A stretch of 29,290 nucleotides of DNA, from NCBI GenBank assembly GCA_964430365.1, contig CAYSEU010000004.1, positions 1-29,290 on the forward strand, read 5' to 3'. The notes under the pieces were generated by a model. That model saw only the letters and a program-made list of their open reading frames with translations, did no database searches and was not told the origin of the DNA. How positions within the stretch are numbered: position 1 is the first letter of the stretch; each line of letters starts with the position of its first letter. Both the position numbers and the translations under genes were made by a program. The DNA comes from JAVEVH01 sp964430365 (lineage in GTDB: Bacteria > Patescibacteriota > Dojkabacteria > SC72). Below are positions 1 to 8,141 of the stretch, piece after piece.

Positions 1-1
1 C

Positions 2-367
2 CTGTTCTTTACGGATAGGTTGGTTGTAGGGATTGAAAATCCTCTTTCAAAGGGTACGAATCAAGAAGAGGTAGTTGAGTACTGTACGTATGAAGGAGTT
101 CAATATTCTAATGGAGAGAGCTTCCCTTCAAATGATGGATGTAATACATGTTCATGTACAAATGGAGAGGTAGTATGTACTTTAATGGCATGTGAGCAGA
201 ATAGTTGTATAGATTCAGAGGAACAATGTATAGGGAAAGAAGATGGAACTGAGTGTGAGATGGGTATAATATGTGATGAAAATGGTGAAGAAACTCTTTC
301 AGAAGGCTTCACAGAACCAATTCCTGGTACCTGTTTGGATGAAGTGTGTACATATCTACCAGATTAA
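2..367 (+). CDS. Cys-rich VWC/pacifastin-like protein, 5' partial
   Basis: The frame is open to the left edge, so the true start lies outside the window; a TTG at 20 is only an internal candidate. The visible 121 residues contain 12 cysteines. The first half has the pattern C-x18-CNTCSC-TNGEVVC-T-x3-C with a preceding GxxYxxGExF, which matches von Willebrand factor type C domains and, in its second half, the pacifastin protease-inhibitor signature (CNxCxC...G...CTxxxC). The second half carries further paired cysteines (DGTEC, GIIC, GTC, EVC). Such disulfide-rich domains fold outside the cytoplasm, so an upstream signal peptide or membrane anchor is expected but cannot be seen. It is convergent with mscL, with 3 bp between stops. 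Whether it binds proteases, surfaces or other proteins is unknown. Confidence 0.75.
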   Translation: MFFTDRLVVGIENPLSKGTNQEEVVEYCTYEGVQYSNGESFPSNDGCNTCSCTNGEVVCTLMACEQNSCIDSEEQCIGKEDGTECEMGIICDENGEETLSEGFTEPIPGTCLDEVCTYLPD

Positions 368-370
368 CTC

Positions 371-838
371 TTACTTAATAGTACTAGTACAGAAAGGACA
401 TCTCTTAGCCTTAATATTAATATCTGACATACAGTAAGGACATATCTTAGTAGTTTTTGCTACTTTCTTTTCCTCTTTTTCTGTTGCCTTCTTAATAGCT
501 CTTACAATGAAGTAAAGTATAATTGCTGTAATTAAGAATGTGATAATCGCATTTAATACCAATCCATACTGTATTACTACTGCATCAGCAGCAAGTGCTT
601 CTTCTAATGTATCAAAACGATCTTTACCAAGAGTAATATACAGTTTAGAAAAATCTAATTTAGCAGTTAGAAAACCAATAGGGGGGGTAAATACATTGTT
701 AACAAGTGAGTCAACTAAATCTTTAAATGCTACACCTATAACTACACCTACAGCAAGCGTAATAGCGTCACCTTTCATAGCGAAATCTTTAAAGCTACTT
801 AATTCTTCCTTAAGTTTTTCTCTTAGAGATTTTCCCAT
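371..838 (-). CDS. mscL: Large-conductance mechanosensitive channel MscL with C-terminal zinc ribbon
   Basis: MscL forms a homopentameric inner-membrane channel that opens under membrane tension and releases solutes during hypo-osmotic shock. The amphipathic N-terminus (FKDFAMKGD) and glycine-rich TM1 (AITLAVGVVIGVAF) are typical, followed by a periplasmic loop and TM2 around residues 90-113. A basic cytoplasmic tail then ends in CPYC-x9-CPFC, a zinc-ribbon knuckle pair not present in the classical E. coli channel. The 155-aa length is about 20 longer than the usual 130-140 because of this tail. The start codon lies inside the end of the upstream flippase gene (29-bp overlap, different frame), so the two are probably co-transcribed. 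No Shine-Dalgarno precedes the ATG (AATAGTAATG). Confidence 0.95.
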   Translation of the reverse strand: MGKSLREKLKEELSSFKDFAMKGDAITLAVGVVIGVAFKDLVDSLVNNVFTPPIGFLTAKLDFSKLYITLGKDRFDTLEEALAADAVVIQYGLVLNAIITFLITAIILYFIVRAIKKATEKEEKKVAKTTKICPYCMSDINIKAKRCPFCTSTIK

Positions 839-2051
839 TACTATTAAATATGTAAAAAATTAAGATAAAAAATATAAATATGCTAAGTATTCCATATATT
901 ATAATCTGATTTAGAAATGCATCGTATAGACTCTCATTATTAATTCTAAACAGTACTACCTGTAATACAGAAAGAAATATTAAAAAGTAAATATGAATAT
1001 ATGAATCCTCTACAAGTAGAGATGTAATTACCATATATGAGAGTGCATATGCTGTCATAGCAATAGCGTATGGAACAATATAACTTACAATCTCTATATA
1101 CATACCATCAAATACAATTTGTACAATGTCTTTTGAAAATATTAGGTAGAGTAATGATATAGCGATACCTGTTAATCCTGAAACTATTAATGATATTACT
1201 AATGTTTTTCTTCTTAACCTTTTTTGGGAGTTAGCCAATTTAGATATCATTAAGCTCGCTATTGTTATAGAACCAAAGTATACAATCTTGCCTACCAATG
1301 CTAACGCTCCATATGAGGCTCTTACATCTGGATTTACTAATATTAAATCAATTGTAAAAGGGGCGTTTAAGAGTAAAAAGGTAGTAAATATTAATGATAT
1401 ATGTTTGTAATTTAGTTTTAACTGTTTAGTAGGTTGTTCTTTACCGCCTGTTTTTACTAAAGGAAGAATGAACATTATGGAGAGTATTTGTGGTAGTGCA
1501 AATGCCAATATTATTACCTGTATATCGGTAGTCCAGTATAAGGCTAAATACCCTATAAAAAATTTTAGTAATGTCTCTAAGAGTAATACCATATTAAAAG
1601 AAAGTATTCTCTCTATACCAAGTAAAAATCCCTTAGCTAGGGGATTTACTATCGACACAAATACTACGAGTGTAAGAGGTAATATATATACTTTAGATAT
1701 ATTAGATACCTCCGCTATTAAATCACCAAAGAGAAAGAAGAGTATAGATATTACTATCGCTATACCTGTTAATTGTAGTGTACTGTTTAATTTAAATTTC
1801 TTTAGATTGTACTTTTTGTTATTAGCTACTTTTTTAGTAATAGCTGTTTGTATAGCAATAGCTGGTATTTGTACTAACGTAATTATTCCAATAACTGCAT
1901 TGTATATACCAAAGTCTGTACTGTCTAAATTACGAGCTAAAAATATATTAAAGAGGTAGTTTAGGAAATTAACTACTACCCCTATTACAATAGTGATTAA
2001 TATATTGTTAATAAATACTCTGTCTTTACTAATATGTTTACCGATATTCAT
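810..2051 (-). CDS. MOP-superfamily polysaccharide/lipid flippase
   Basis: This 413-aa polytopic membrane protein has about twelve hydrophobic segments and the N-terminal layout of Wzx-like oligosaccharide flippases: a first TM, then LARNLDSTDFGIYNAV, as in the polysaccharide biosynthesis family (LxxxDFGxYN). The family flips undecaprenyl-linked glycans across the cytoplasmic membrane. It is shorter than 14-TM MurJ/Wzx proteins (around 480 aa), so it probably has a reduced C-terminus. The stop lies 29 bp inside mscL. Its start is divergent from rmuC across a 60-bp spacer. No glycosyltransferases are adjacent, so the substrate cannot be inferred. Confidence 0.85.
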   Translation of the reverse strand: MNIGKHISKDRVFINNILITIVIGVVVNFLNYLFNIFLARNLDSTDFGIYNAVIGIITLVQIPAIAIQTAITKKVANNKKYNLKKFKLNSTLQLTGIAIVISILFFLFGDLIAEVSNISKVYILPLTLVVFVSIVNPLAKGFLLGIERILSFNMVLLLETLLKFFIGYLALYWTTDIQVIILAFALPQILSIMFILPLVKTGGKEQPTKQLKLNYKHISLIFTTFLLLNAPFTIDLILVNPDVRASYGALALVGKIVYFGSITIASLMISKLANSQKRLRRKTLVISLIVSGLTGIAISLLYLIFSKDIVQIVFDGMYIEIVSYIVPYAIAMTAYALSYMVITSLLVEDSYIHIYFLIFLSVLQVVLFRINNESLYDAFLNQIIIYGILSIFIFFILIFYIFNSNGKISKRKT

Positions 2052-2111
2052 AGCATATATATTAGATGTTGGATATAATAAGGATACGATAATTTAAAAC
2101 ATTTTACCATT

Positions 2112-3266
2112 ATGGAAATCATAATTGCTTTAATTGGAGGATTAGTACTAGGTATAGGAATATTCTACTTTTTCTTTAAGGGTACTAGTAAGCAGAAAGA
2201 AGAGATATCTGAAACAATATCACAGAAATTAAACGAAATAATGCCAAGTATATTAGATCAAGCTAATGAGAGTTTAGTAAGGATGGCAGATGCTAAGTTA
2301 GGAGCGGAATCTAGTAAGAGTAGGATAGATTTAGAAAACAAGAGGTCTGAGATAGAGAGATTAGTGAAAGTTATACAGGAGGACTTAAAGGAGAGTAAGA
2401 AGGAGTTAGAGGTTTCTGAAAAGGAGAGGATCAATTCTTTCTCTTCATTAAAAAATTCCTTAGATGAATATAAAAAGATTACAGAACAGCTTTCTGTAAG
2501 TACAGAGAATTTAAAAAAAGTTCTGTCTAATAACCAATTAAGAGGACAGTTTGGTGAACAAGTCGCAGATGATTTACTTAAAATGGCTGGTTTTGTAGTG
2601 GGAGAAACGTATACAAGGCAAGAGAGTGATGGTGGTAGTAGGCCTGATTTTACAATATATTTACCAGATAGGACTAAAATAAATGTAGATGCTAAATTCC
2701 CTTACTCTGCACTGCAGAAAATGACTGAAACAGATGATTTGGATACTAAGAATAGGCATATGAAACAGTTTGAGAGTGATATTAAAGAGAAGATTAAGCA
2801 GGTAACAACTAGAGAGTATATTAATCCAGAGGAAAAGACTGTAGATTTTGTTATCCTCTTTATCCCCAATGAGATGATATTTTCCTTTATCTATGACAAG
2901 ATGCCTAGTATATGGCAAGATGCTTTACAAAAGAAAGTAGTACTTGCAGGCCCATTTAGTTTTACCGCGATGTTAAGGATGGTAAAACAGGCATATGAAA
3001 ATTTTAGAATTCAGGAAAATATATACAAGATTGTAGGGCATGTACAGTCGGTAGAGAAGGAATTTGATAAGTTTAGTGAGGAGTTTGATAAGGTAGGAAC
3101 TAGAATAGAGCAATTACAAAAACAGTATAGTGATGTAAGTACTACTAGAGTAAATCAGATGAGAAGGAAGATGGATTTAGTTAAGCTAGAGGGTGATGGT
3201 AAGGTAGATTCACTACCTGAGATAGTTAAGATTCCAAATAGTAAGGATCAGGGTACTCTTCTTTAA
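2112..3266 (+). CDS. rmuC: DNA recombination protein RmuC
   Basis: RmuC-family proteins limit inversions at short inverted repeats and carry a PD-(D/E)XK nuclease-like core. This 384-aa protein has an N-terminal membrane segment (residues 2-23), a Lys/Glu-rich coiled coil (about 30-135), then the conserved core beginning NNQLRGQFGEQVADDLL and containing RPDFTIYLPD and NVDAKFP, the family hallmark with the nuclease-like D and K. The C-terminal helical part (MLRMVKQAYENFRIQENIYKIVGH) is also typical. It is transcribed divergently from the flippase and ends at a strong hairpin terminator. The start ATG has no Shine-Dalgarno. Its nearness to recA-recX-recJ suggests a loose DNA-recombination neighbourhood, separated by two other genes. 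Confidence 0.95.
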   Translation: MEIIIALIGGLVLGIGIFYFFFKGTSKQKEEISETISQKLNEIMPSILDQANESLVRMADAKLGAESSKSRIDLENKRSEIERLVKVIQEDLKESKKELEVSEKERINSFSSLKNSLDEYKKITEQLSVSTENLKKVLSNNQLRGQFGEQVADDLLKMAGFVVGETYTRQESDGGSRPDFTIYLPDRTKINVDAKFPYSALQKMTETDDLDTKNRHMKQFESDIKEKIKQVTTREYINPEEKTVDFVILFIPNEMIFSFIYDKMPSIWQDALQKKVVLAGPFSFTAMLRMVKQAYENFRIQENIYKIVGHVQSVEKEFDKFSEEFDKVGTRIEQLQKQYSDVSTTRVNQMRRKMDLVKLEGDGKVDSLPEIVKIPNSKDQGTLL

Positions 3267-3280
3267 GTATGAATAAAAGG

Positions 3281-3306
3281 AAAGAGGGAGTTACCTCCCT
3301 CTTTTT
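3281..3306. terminator. Bidirectional hairpin terminator between rmuC and the DUF5684-like gene
   Basis: Perfect 10-bp stem AAAGAGGGAG / CTCCCTCTTT (3281-3290 with 3295-3304) and a TTAC loop. It is followed by a T run on the plus strand, and the A run before the stem gives a U run for the minus strand. It sits in the only roomy convergent spacer of the window. Confidence 0.9.
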
Positions 3307-3322
3307 CATTTCCTAACCTAAG

Positions 3323-3994
3323 TTATTTTGTTTCAGGTACTGGTTGTACTGGTGTAGGAGTTGCTGTAACTTTCTTTGGTTTCCATGCTAGTAAGTAGAA
3401 GAGTACAAACATAGCAAGAGGAATAAATATTAATACTGCTAATACTTTGTCATATCCTCTTTTCTCAGTAATCTTCATCAAGGCTAAGAAGGTAAATATC
3501 AAAACCACTATCTGACCTATTCCTGGTATTAAGAAGAGTAAGAGTAACCATGGATTCTGACCTCCTAATTCAAATAACATAACGGTTTGAAGTATAGGTA
3601 CCCATGCAAACCATGCATTCTCATAATTCATCTCTTTACCAATCTTTTGTAGTGCTAGTGCAGTAAATATGTACCCTGCTAGTCCAAATACTCCGATAAA
3701 GATACTGTATGCTGCCATGGCTGCAAATAGGCCTGCTGTAAGACCCTCTTCAACGGTATCTGAAGGTATTCCTTCAATCATCTTATTTATATCCTCAGTA
3801 TCAAATTCGTAGTTGTAATCATATTCTGTATCTTCATAGAGTATTGGCTCCTCTCCTGCAACATCTTGTTGAATGGTAACATCATATTCCTCTTCTGGAG
3901 GTACAACTTCCTCTTCCTGAGCATAACTCATCCCTAAGGGTAAGAGTAATACTGTGAGAAGTAGAGTAAAGAAGGCTCTTTTTAAATCTCTCAT
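3323..3994 (-). CDS. Secreted-N-terminus membrane protein, DUF5684-like
   Basis: A signal peptide (basic MRDLKR, then a hydrophobic stretch ending GMSYA-Q, cleavage near residue 25) is followed by a very acidic Glu/Asp/Tyr-rich extracytoplasmic segment (about 26-80). Four hydrophobic segments come next, with YENAWFAWVPILQ, an ELGGQNPW turn and LIPGIGQIVVL, which match the small membrane family annotated DUF5684. The tail is Lys-rich, then Pro/Thr-rich (TPTPVQPVP). The function is unknown. It stands alone between the bidirectional terminator and a divergent spacer. The start is fixed by the signal peptide; there is no clear Shine-Dalgarno, only AAGAA just before ATG. Confidence 0.85.
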   Translation of the reverse strand: MRDLKRAFFTLLLTVLLLPLGMSYAQEEEVVPPEEEYDVTIQQDVAGEEPILYEDTEYDYNYEFDTEDINKMIEGIPSDTVEEGLTAGLFAAMAAYSIFIGVFGLAGYIFTALALQKIGKEMNYENAWFAWVPILQTVMLFELGGQNPWLLLLFLIPGIGQIVVLIFTFLALMKITEKRGYDKVLAVLIFIPLAMFVLFYLLAWKPKKVTATPTPVQPVPETK

Positions 3995-4116
3995 TTCTTA
4001 AATAAATATATAAATTAGATATATACAATGTAACATTTTAAATATGGTAGTTCAATATTCAACGTTATAGAATTTCTATATATAAAATTTAATTCAATTA
4101 TGATACTCTAGTATTA

Positions 4117-4701
4117 ATGAAAAGGAAGGAATATGTCGAAATAATAGAGGGAACAATACCAGTACTACTCTCCGCTCCTCATGTATATCCCCATAGGAGA
4201 CCATCTTTGACTCTTTCTTATAAAGGGGGAGAGGAATTTACTGATAGAATAGTGAAAGAGATTTGTGCTAATACAGGTGTATGGGGAATAGTTCAAGCAA
4301 AAGAAACCCCTTTTGATCCTAATTACCATAAGATTAAGGATAACCCATATAAGCAAGCTGTAGCGGAAATAATTAAGGAGGGAAATATTACAAGATTCTT
4401 TGATATCCATGGTCTTAATCTTTCTAATGAATATGATTTAGGTATTTACTACCCTTCTAAATATTTTAAATCTATTGATTTAAGTAAAGAGATTAGTAAG
4501 GCAGTAGATAGGGGTAAGTTAAGGGGTATTAATTCATGTATTTTTAGATTAAATGATGATTTAGAAGAAACATTAGGTGAGTATGTTGCATCAGAGTTAA
4601 AAGTACCTTCCGTACAGTTAGAAATAGCTAGATATATAAGGGAGAGTGATAAACTTAGAAATGCATTCATAGAGAACTTTTCTGGTTACCTTTTACTTTA
4701 A
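4117..4701 (+). CDS. N-formylglutamate amidohydrolase-like protein
   Basis: The 194-aa protein has the layout of the N-formylglutamate amidohydrolase family, zinc hydrolases with a carboxypeptidase-like fold: an early SAPHVYPHRR motif (His22 a likely metal ligand), a following GGEEFTD, a central FDIHGLN, and a late QLEIARYIR. In characterised members the enzyme releases formate from N-formyl-L-glutamate in histidine breakdown. Nothing nearby belongs to histidine catabolism, so the substrate here may be another N-acyl or peptide bond. It is shorter than typical members (about 250 aa). The 122 bp upstream hold an AT-rich near-palindrome (4066-4080) and a TATGAT -10-like hexamer. Family call by motif resemblance only. 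Confidence 0.7.
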   Translation: MKRKEYVEIIEGTIPVLLSAPHVYPHRRPSLTLSYKGGEEFTDRIVKEICANTGVWGIVQAKETPFDPNYHKIKDNPYKQAVAEIIKEGNITRFFDIHGLNLSNEYDLGIYYPSKYFKSIDLSKEISKAVDRGKLRGINSCIFRLNDDLEETLGEYVASELKVPSVQLEIARYIRESDKLRNAFIENFSGYLLL

Positions 4702-4776
4702 TTTTCATTAATATATCGCCTCTCTTTTGACGAAGAGTAGAGCCTTTGATATGCTTAAGAGGTATATATAAGTTTA

Positions 4777-4782
4777 TATAGT
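4777..4782 (+). promoter_or_regulatory. Probable -10 box of the recA operon (leaderless)
   Basis: TATAGT lies 7 nt before the recA ATG, so transcription would begin at or within a base or two of the start codon. No convincing -35 at the right distance and no Shine-Dalgarno are seen. The same spacing is found upstream of yvcK, the 12154 gene and the FkbM gene. Confidence 0.5.
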
Positions 4783-4789
4783 ATTTACT

Positions 4790-5806
4790 ATGACACCTGT
4801 AAAGAAAGAAGTTAAAAGTACAGTAGATAGTGGTAAGAGTAAGGCAATAGATGTAGCAGTAGCACAAATAGAGAAACAGTTTGGCAAAGGATCCATTATG
4901 AAGCTTGGTAGTAAGGAGAGAATAGATATAGAGGTTATACCTACAGGTGCACTTTCACTGGATATGGCACTTGGTATTGGGGGTATTCCTAAAGGAAGGA
5001 TAGTGGAGATATATGGGCCAGAGTCATCTGGTAAAACTACACTTGCAATTCATATTCTTTCTGAGGCTCAAAAGAAGGGAGACGCTGTTGCCTTTATTGA
5101 TGCTGAACATGCATTTGATCCTACATATGCTAAAAACATTGGTCTTAACATCGATGATTTGTATATATCTCAACCTGATTTTGGAGAGCAAGCTTTAGAG
5201 ATATTAGAAACGCTAGTAAGATCTGCAGCTTTTGGTGTAGTAGTAGTAGACTCAGTTGCCGCTCTTACTCCAAGAGCCGAAATAGAGGGGGAGATGGGTG
5301 ATAGTCATATGGGATTGCAGGCTAGACTAATGTCACAGGCTTTAAGAAAGCTTACCGCTATTACTGGTAAAACAGGTACCACTATCATCTTCTTAAATCA
5401 ATTAAGAATGAAAATTGGTGTAATGTTTGGTAATCCTGAAACTACAACGGGTGGTAATGCACTCAAATTCTACGCCTCTATTCGTATGGATATTAGACAA
5501 AGAGAAAAAATTATGAGAGAGGGTAATTTGGTAGGGCATACAAGAGTAGTAAAGATAGTGAAGAATAAGATGGCTCCTCCATTTAAGGAGGCTTCCTTTG
5601 ATATGATATATCCCGTTGGTATAGATAAAGAGAGTAGTATTTTAGATGCAGCAATACAGCAAGGTATTGTAGAGAAAGCAGGTGCTTGGTTTAAGTATGG
5701 TGATAATCAATTAGCACAGGGTAGAGATGCTACTGTAGGGATTTTAAAAGAGGATAAGAAGCTTAAGGATGAGATTGAGAAAGCAGTACGTGCTAAAATG
5801 AAGTAG
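4790..5806 (+). CDS. recA: Recombinase RecA
   Basis: RecA polymerises on single-stranded DNA, drives strand exchange and stimulates LexA-type autoproteolysis. The 338-aa sequence contains the N-terminal helix, Walker A GPESSGKT (residues 76-83), DAEHAFDP, the Walker B region (VVVVDSVAALTP), loop L1/L2 signatures (EMGDSHMG; NPETTTGGNALKFY) and the C-terminal domain (AGAWFKYG), but lacks the long acidic tail of E. coli RecA. DAEHAFDP has Phe where most bacteria have Leu. It is the first gene of recA-recX-recJ; recX begins at the next base after the TAG stop. No LexA-box-like palindrome was recognised upstream. Confidence 0.99.
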   Translation: MTPVKKEVKSTVDSGKSKAIDVAVAQIEKQFGKGSIMKLGSKERIDIEVIPTGALSLDMALGIGGIPKGRIVEIYGPESSGKTTLAIHILSEAQKKGDAVAFIDAEHAFDPTYAKNIGLNIDDLYISQPDFGEQALEILETLVRSAAFGVVVVDSVAALTPRAEIEGEMGDSHMGLQARLMSQALRKLTAITGKTGTTIIFLNQLRMKIGVMFGNPETTTGGNALKFYASIRMDIRQREKIMREGNLVGHTRVVKIVKNKMAPPFKEASFDMIYPVGIDKESSILDAAIQQGIVEKAGAWFKYGDNQLAQGRDATVGILKEDKKLKDEIEKAVRAKMK

Positions 5807-6454
5807 ATGAGAGTAAGTAAAATAGAGTATCAAAAAAGAGATCCTAATAGAGTTAATCTTTACATTGATGAGGAATTCTTTTGTGGTATATCCTTAGATA
5901 CATTAGCTAGTGAGAATCTGTATGAAGGTCTAGATATTACTCAAGAGGTATTGGATAGGATAGTGCAAAGAGATCTAATAAGTAGATTTCTTACTCGTGT
6001 AACAGAGTATCTTTCCCATTCTCCTAAAACAGAGTTTCAGGTGTATAAATATTTAAGAAATCTTAAATTCAAAAAGAAGAATATTTGGTTTAAAGAAGAA
6101 ATATATTTAGATTGGGATACTCTTTTTGATGAGATTGTGAGTAAATTAAAAGAGTATAAATATATAGATGATGAGAGTTTTGCTAGAAGCTTTGTATCTA
6201 GTAGACTAAGAAATAAACCAAGAGGAAAGAGTATATTAATATCAGAATTAATATCTAAGGGTATAAGTAAAGATATTGCTCAAATGGTATGTGATGAGGA
6301 TATACCAGATGAGTTAGAGGTATTAAAAAATACCTTTGAGAAAAGATATCGAGGTAAGAAATTTGATATTAATGATTCTAAGATGGTTGGTTTTTTACAA
6401 CGTAAGGGCTTCAATTGGGATTTAATTCAACAGTTTAGTCAAAATGACACTTAA
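5807..6454 (+). CDS. recX: Regulatory protein RecX
   Basis: RecX binds RecA filaments and inhibits their extension and ATPase activity. The 215-aa protein is built of three-helix repeats: RFLTRVTEYLSHSPKTEFQVYKYL, then the signature YIDDESFARSFVSSRLRNKPRGKSILISELISKGI, then a C-terminal repeat ending VGFLQRKGFNWDLI. An N-terminal beta extension (KIEYQKRDPNRVNLYIDEEFF) resembles that of other RecX proteins. Its ATG abuts the recA stop (TAGATG), so translation is probably by reinitiation or coupling. Its 3' end overlaps recJ by 11 bp. Confidence 0.95.
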   Translation: MRVSKIEYQKRDPNRVNLYIDEEFFCGISLDTLASENLYEGLDITQEVLDRIVQRDLISRFLTRVTEYLSHSPKTEFQVYKYLRNLKFKKKNIWFKEEIYLDWDTLFDEIVSKLKEYKYIDDESFARSFVSSRLRNKPRGKSILISELISKGISKDIAQMVCDEDIPDELEVLKNTFEKRYRGKKFDINDSKMVGFLQRKGFNWDLIQQFSQNDT

Positions 6455-8141
6455 AAGTAGTAGTAATTGGATATTACCTAAAGAAAAGATATCTGAGAAT
6501 ATTGCTCAATATATTCTTAATAGTAGGGGTCTAGATAAGGAGGAATTTTTAAATAGTACTCTAAAAGATATACCTTCTTTTGAGAAGCTTTTTAATACTA
6601 AGAAAGCAGCAAAAGAGATAGTAAAGAGTGTAAAGGATGGTAAAAAAATAGTAATACACGGAGATTTTGATGCAGATGGTATCTGTAGTGTAAGTATGCT
6701 TTGGGAATTTCTTTTTAAGGAAGTATCTGAGAAATTAAATATCAAAGTAGATATAATACCATATATACCTAGTAGAGTAGATCAAGGATATGGATTAACA
6801 GAGTCTTCTGTAAATGATGTATTAGAACTAGGAGGACAATTACTAATCTCTGTAGATTGTGGTGTAAGAGATAGGGAGCTAATTAAAGAATTCAAAAAAG
6901 AGAAAGGTTTAGACTTTGTAATAACTGATCATCATCAACCACCCTCTGATTTAGGTACCGATTTAGAGTACCCACTTGTTCACCCTATGTATCCTTCTCA
7001 TGAATATCCTGATACAAATATATGTGGTGCATTTGTAACATTTCTTTTAATACAGGCCATTAAATCTCAACTATATATGGATACTGAGATTAATGAAAAT
7101 ACCAAAGGTTTAGACCTAGTAACTATGGCTACTGTTACGGATTTAATGCCACTTCAAGGGATTAATAGAGTAGTCGTAAAGTATGGCATAGAACAGATTA
7201 AAAAGGGCAGAAGAGTAGGTTTAAGTGAATTAATTAAGGTAGCTGGAATAGAACAAAAAGATATAGATAGCTATCACTTAGGATATGTACTAGGACCTAG
7301 AATTAACGCTGCAGGAAGAATAGGGTCTCCTTTAGATGCTGTTAAGCTTTTGGTAAGTGAGAAAGAGGAGGTATGTAAGAGTATATCTGAGATATTAAAT
7401 GAAACTAATTACCAAAGACAGTTTATGACTCAAAATGGATTAGATGAAGCTATTGGGAGAATAGGGGAGAGTAATGATAAATTACTCTTTGTAGTAGGTG
7501 ATGATTGGCATGAGGGTATAGTGGGTTTAATAGCAGGTAAACTTAATGAAAGGTATCATAGACCAGTATTAGTAGGAACAAGAGGTGAGGAGGGTATAAG
7601 GGGCTCTGCTAGAAGTATACCTGGTTTTAATGTGACTAGTGCTCTGTCTAAATGCGATAAATATTTAGATAGGTATGGAGGTCATGATTTAGCTGCAGGT
7701 TTTACAGTAAAAAAAGGTAAAGAGAAAGAATTCAGTGAATGTATACATAAGATATCGGAAGAATTAATTACTGAAGAAATGTTAGTAAGAAACTTAAATA
7801 TAGATTTACTACTTAGTAGTGAAAGCATATCTAAATCTTTAGTAGACGAATTAGATATATTAAAACCATTTGGATATGGTAATAGTAAGCCATTAATAGG
7901 GATGACAGGGTTAATAGTATTAAAAAAGCAGATAATGGGTAAGCTGGGTAATCATATGAAATTAATATGTAAAGGAGATGGTATAGATTTAATTACATTA
8001 GTAATGTTTAATTGCGAGGAAGATACTCAAGAAATTCAATTAGATGACAAAATAGATGTAATAGGGGGAGTAGGTATTAACTCATGGAATGGTAATGAAG
8101 AGATTCAATTTTTAGTAAAAGAGTGGAGATATTCTACTTAG
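6444..8141 (+). CDS. recJ: Single-stranded-DNA-specific exonuclease RecJ
   Basis: RecJ degrades single-stranded DNA 5' to 3' in recombination and repair, using two metal ions in a DHH active site. Visible motifs: GDFDADG (about 73-79), ISVDCG (135-140), TDHHQPP (161-167), and the DHHA1 part with DDWHEGIVGLIAGKL, RGSARS and YGGHDLAAGF (near 409-418). The last 110 residues fit the OB-fold domain. Length 565 aa equals bacterial RecJ. The start ATG lies inside the end of recX (11-bp overlap), implying translational coupling. The stop shares 8 bp with the convergent aspS stop. Confidence 0.97.
   Translation: MTLKSSSNWILPKEKISENIAQYILNSRGLDKEEFLNSTLKDIPSFEKLFNTKKAAKEIVKSVKDGKKIVIHGDFDADGICSVSMLWEFLFKEVSEKLNIKVDIIPYIPSRVDQGYGLTESSVNDVLELGGQLLISVDCGVRDRELIKEFKKEKGLDFVITDHHQPPSDLGTDLEYPLVHPMYPSHEYPDTNICGAFVTFLLIQAIKSQLYMDTEINENTKGLDLVTMATVTDLMPLQGINRVVVKYGIEQIKKGRRVGLSELIKVAGIEQKDIDSYHLGYVLGPRINAAGRIGSPLDAVKLLVSEKEEVCKSISEILNETNYQRQFMTQNGLDEAIGRIGESNDKLLFVVGDDWHEGIVGLIAGKLNERYHRPVLVGTRGEEGIRGSARSIPGFNVTSALSKCDKYLDRYGGHDLAAGFTVKKGKEKEFSECIHKISEELITEEMLVRNLNIDLLLSSESISKSLVDELDILKPFGYGNSKPLIGMTGLIVLKKQIMGKLGNHMKLICKGDGIDLITLVMFNCEEDTQEIQLDDKIDVIGGVGINSWNGNEEIQFLVKEWRYST

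Noticed and set aside
1468..1959. Plus-strand frame of 163 aa inside the flippase gene
   Set aside because: Antisense shadow of a well-supported membrane protein.
4044..4070. Eight-codon mini-ORF (ATG...TAG) with the TTTTAAATATGG start context upstream of the amidohydrolase-like gene
   Set aside because: The context is attractive, but short frames are expected by chance in AT-rich DNA and no attenuator structure follows it.
4066..4080. AT-rich palindrome TATAGAA-T-TTCTATA
   Set aside because: Could be an operator, but palindromes of A/T occur often by chance at this composition and nothing else supports it.
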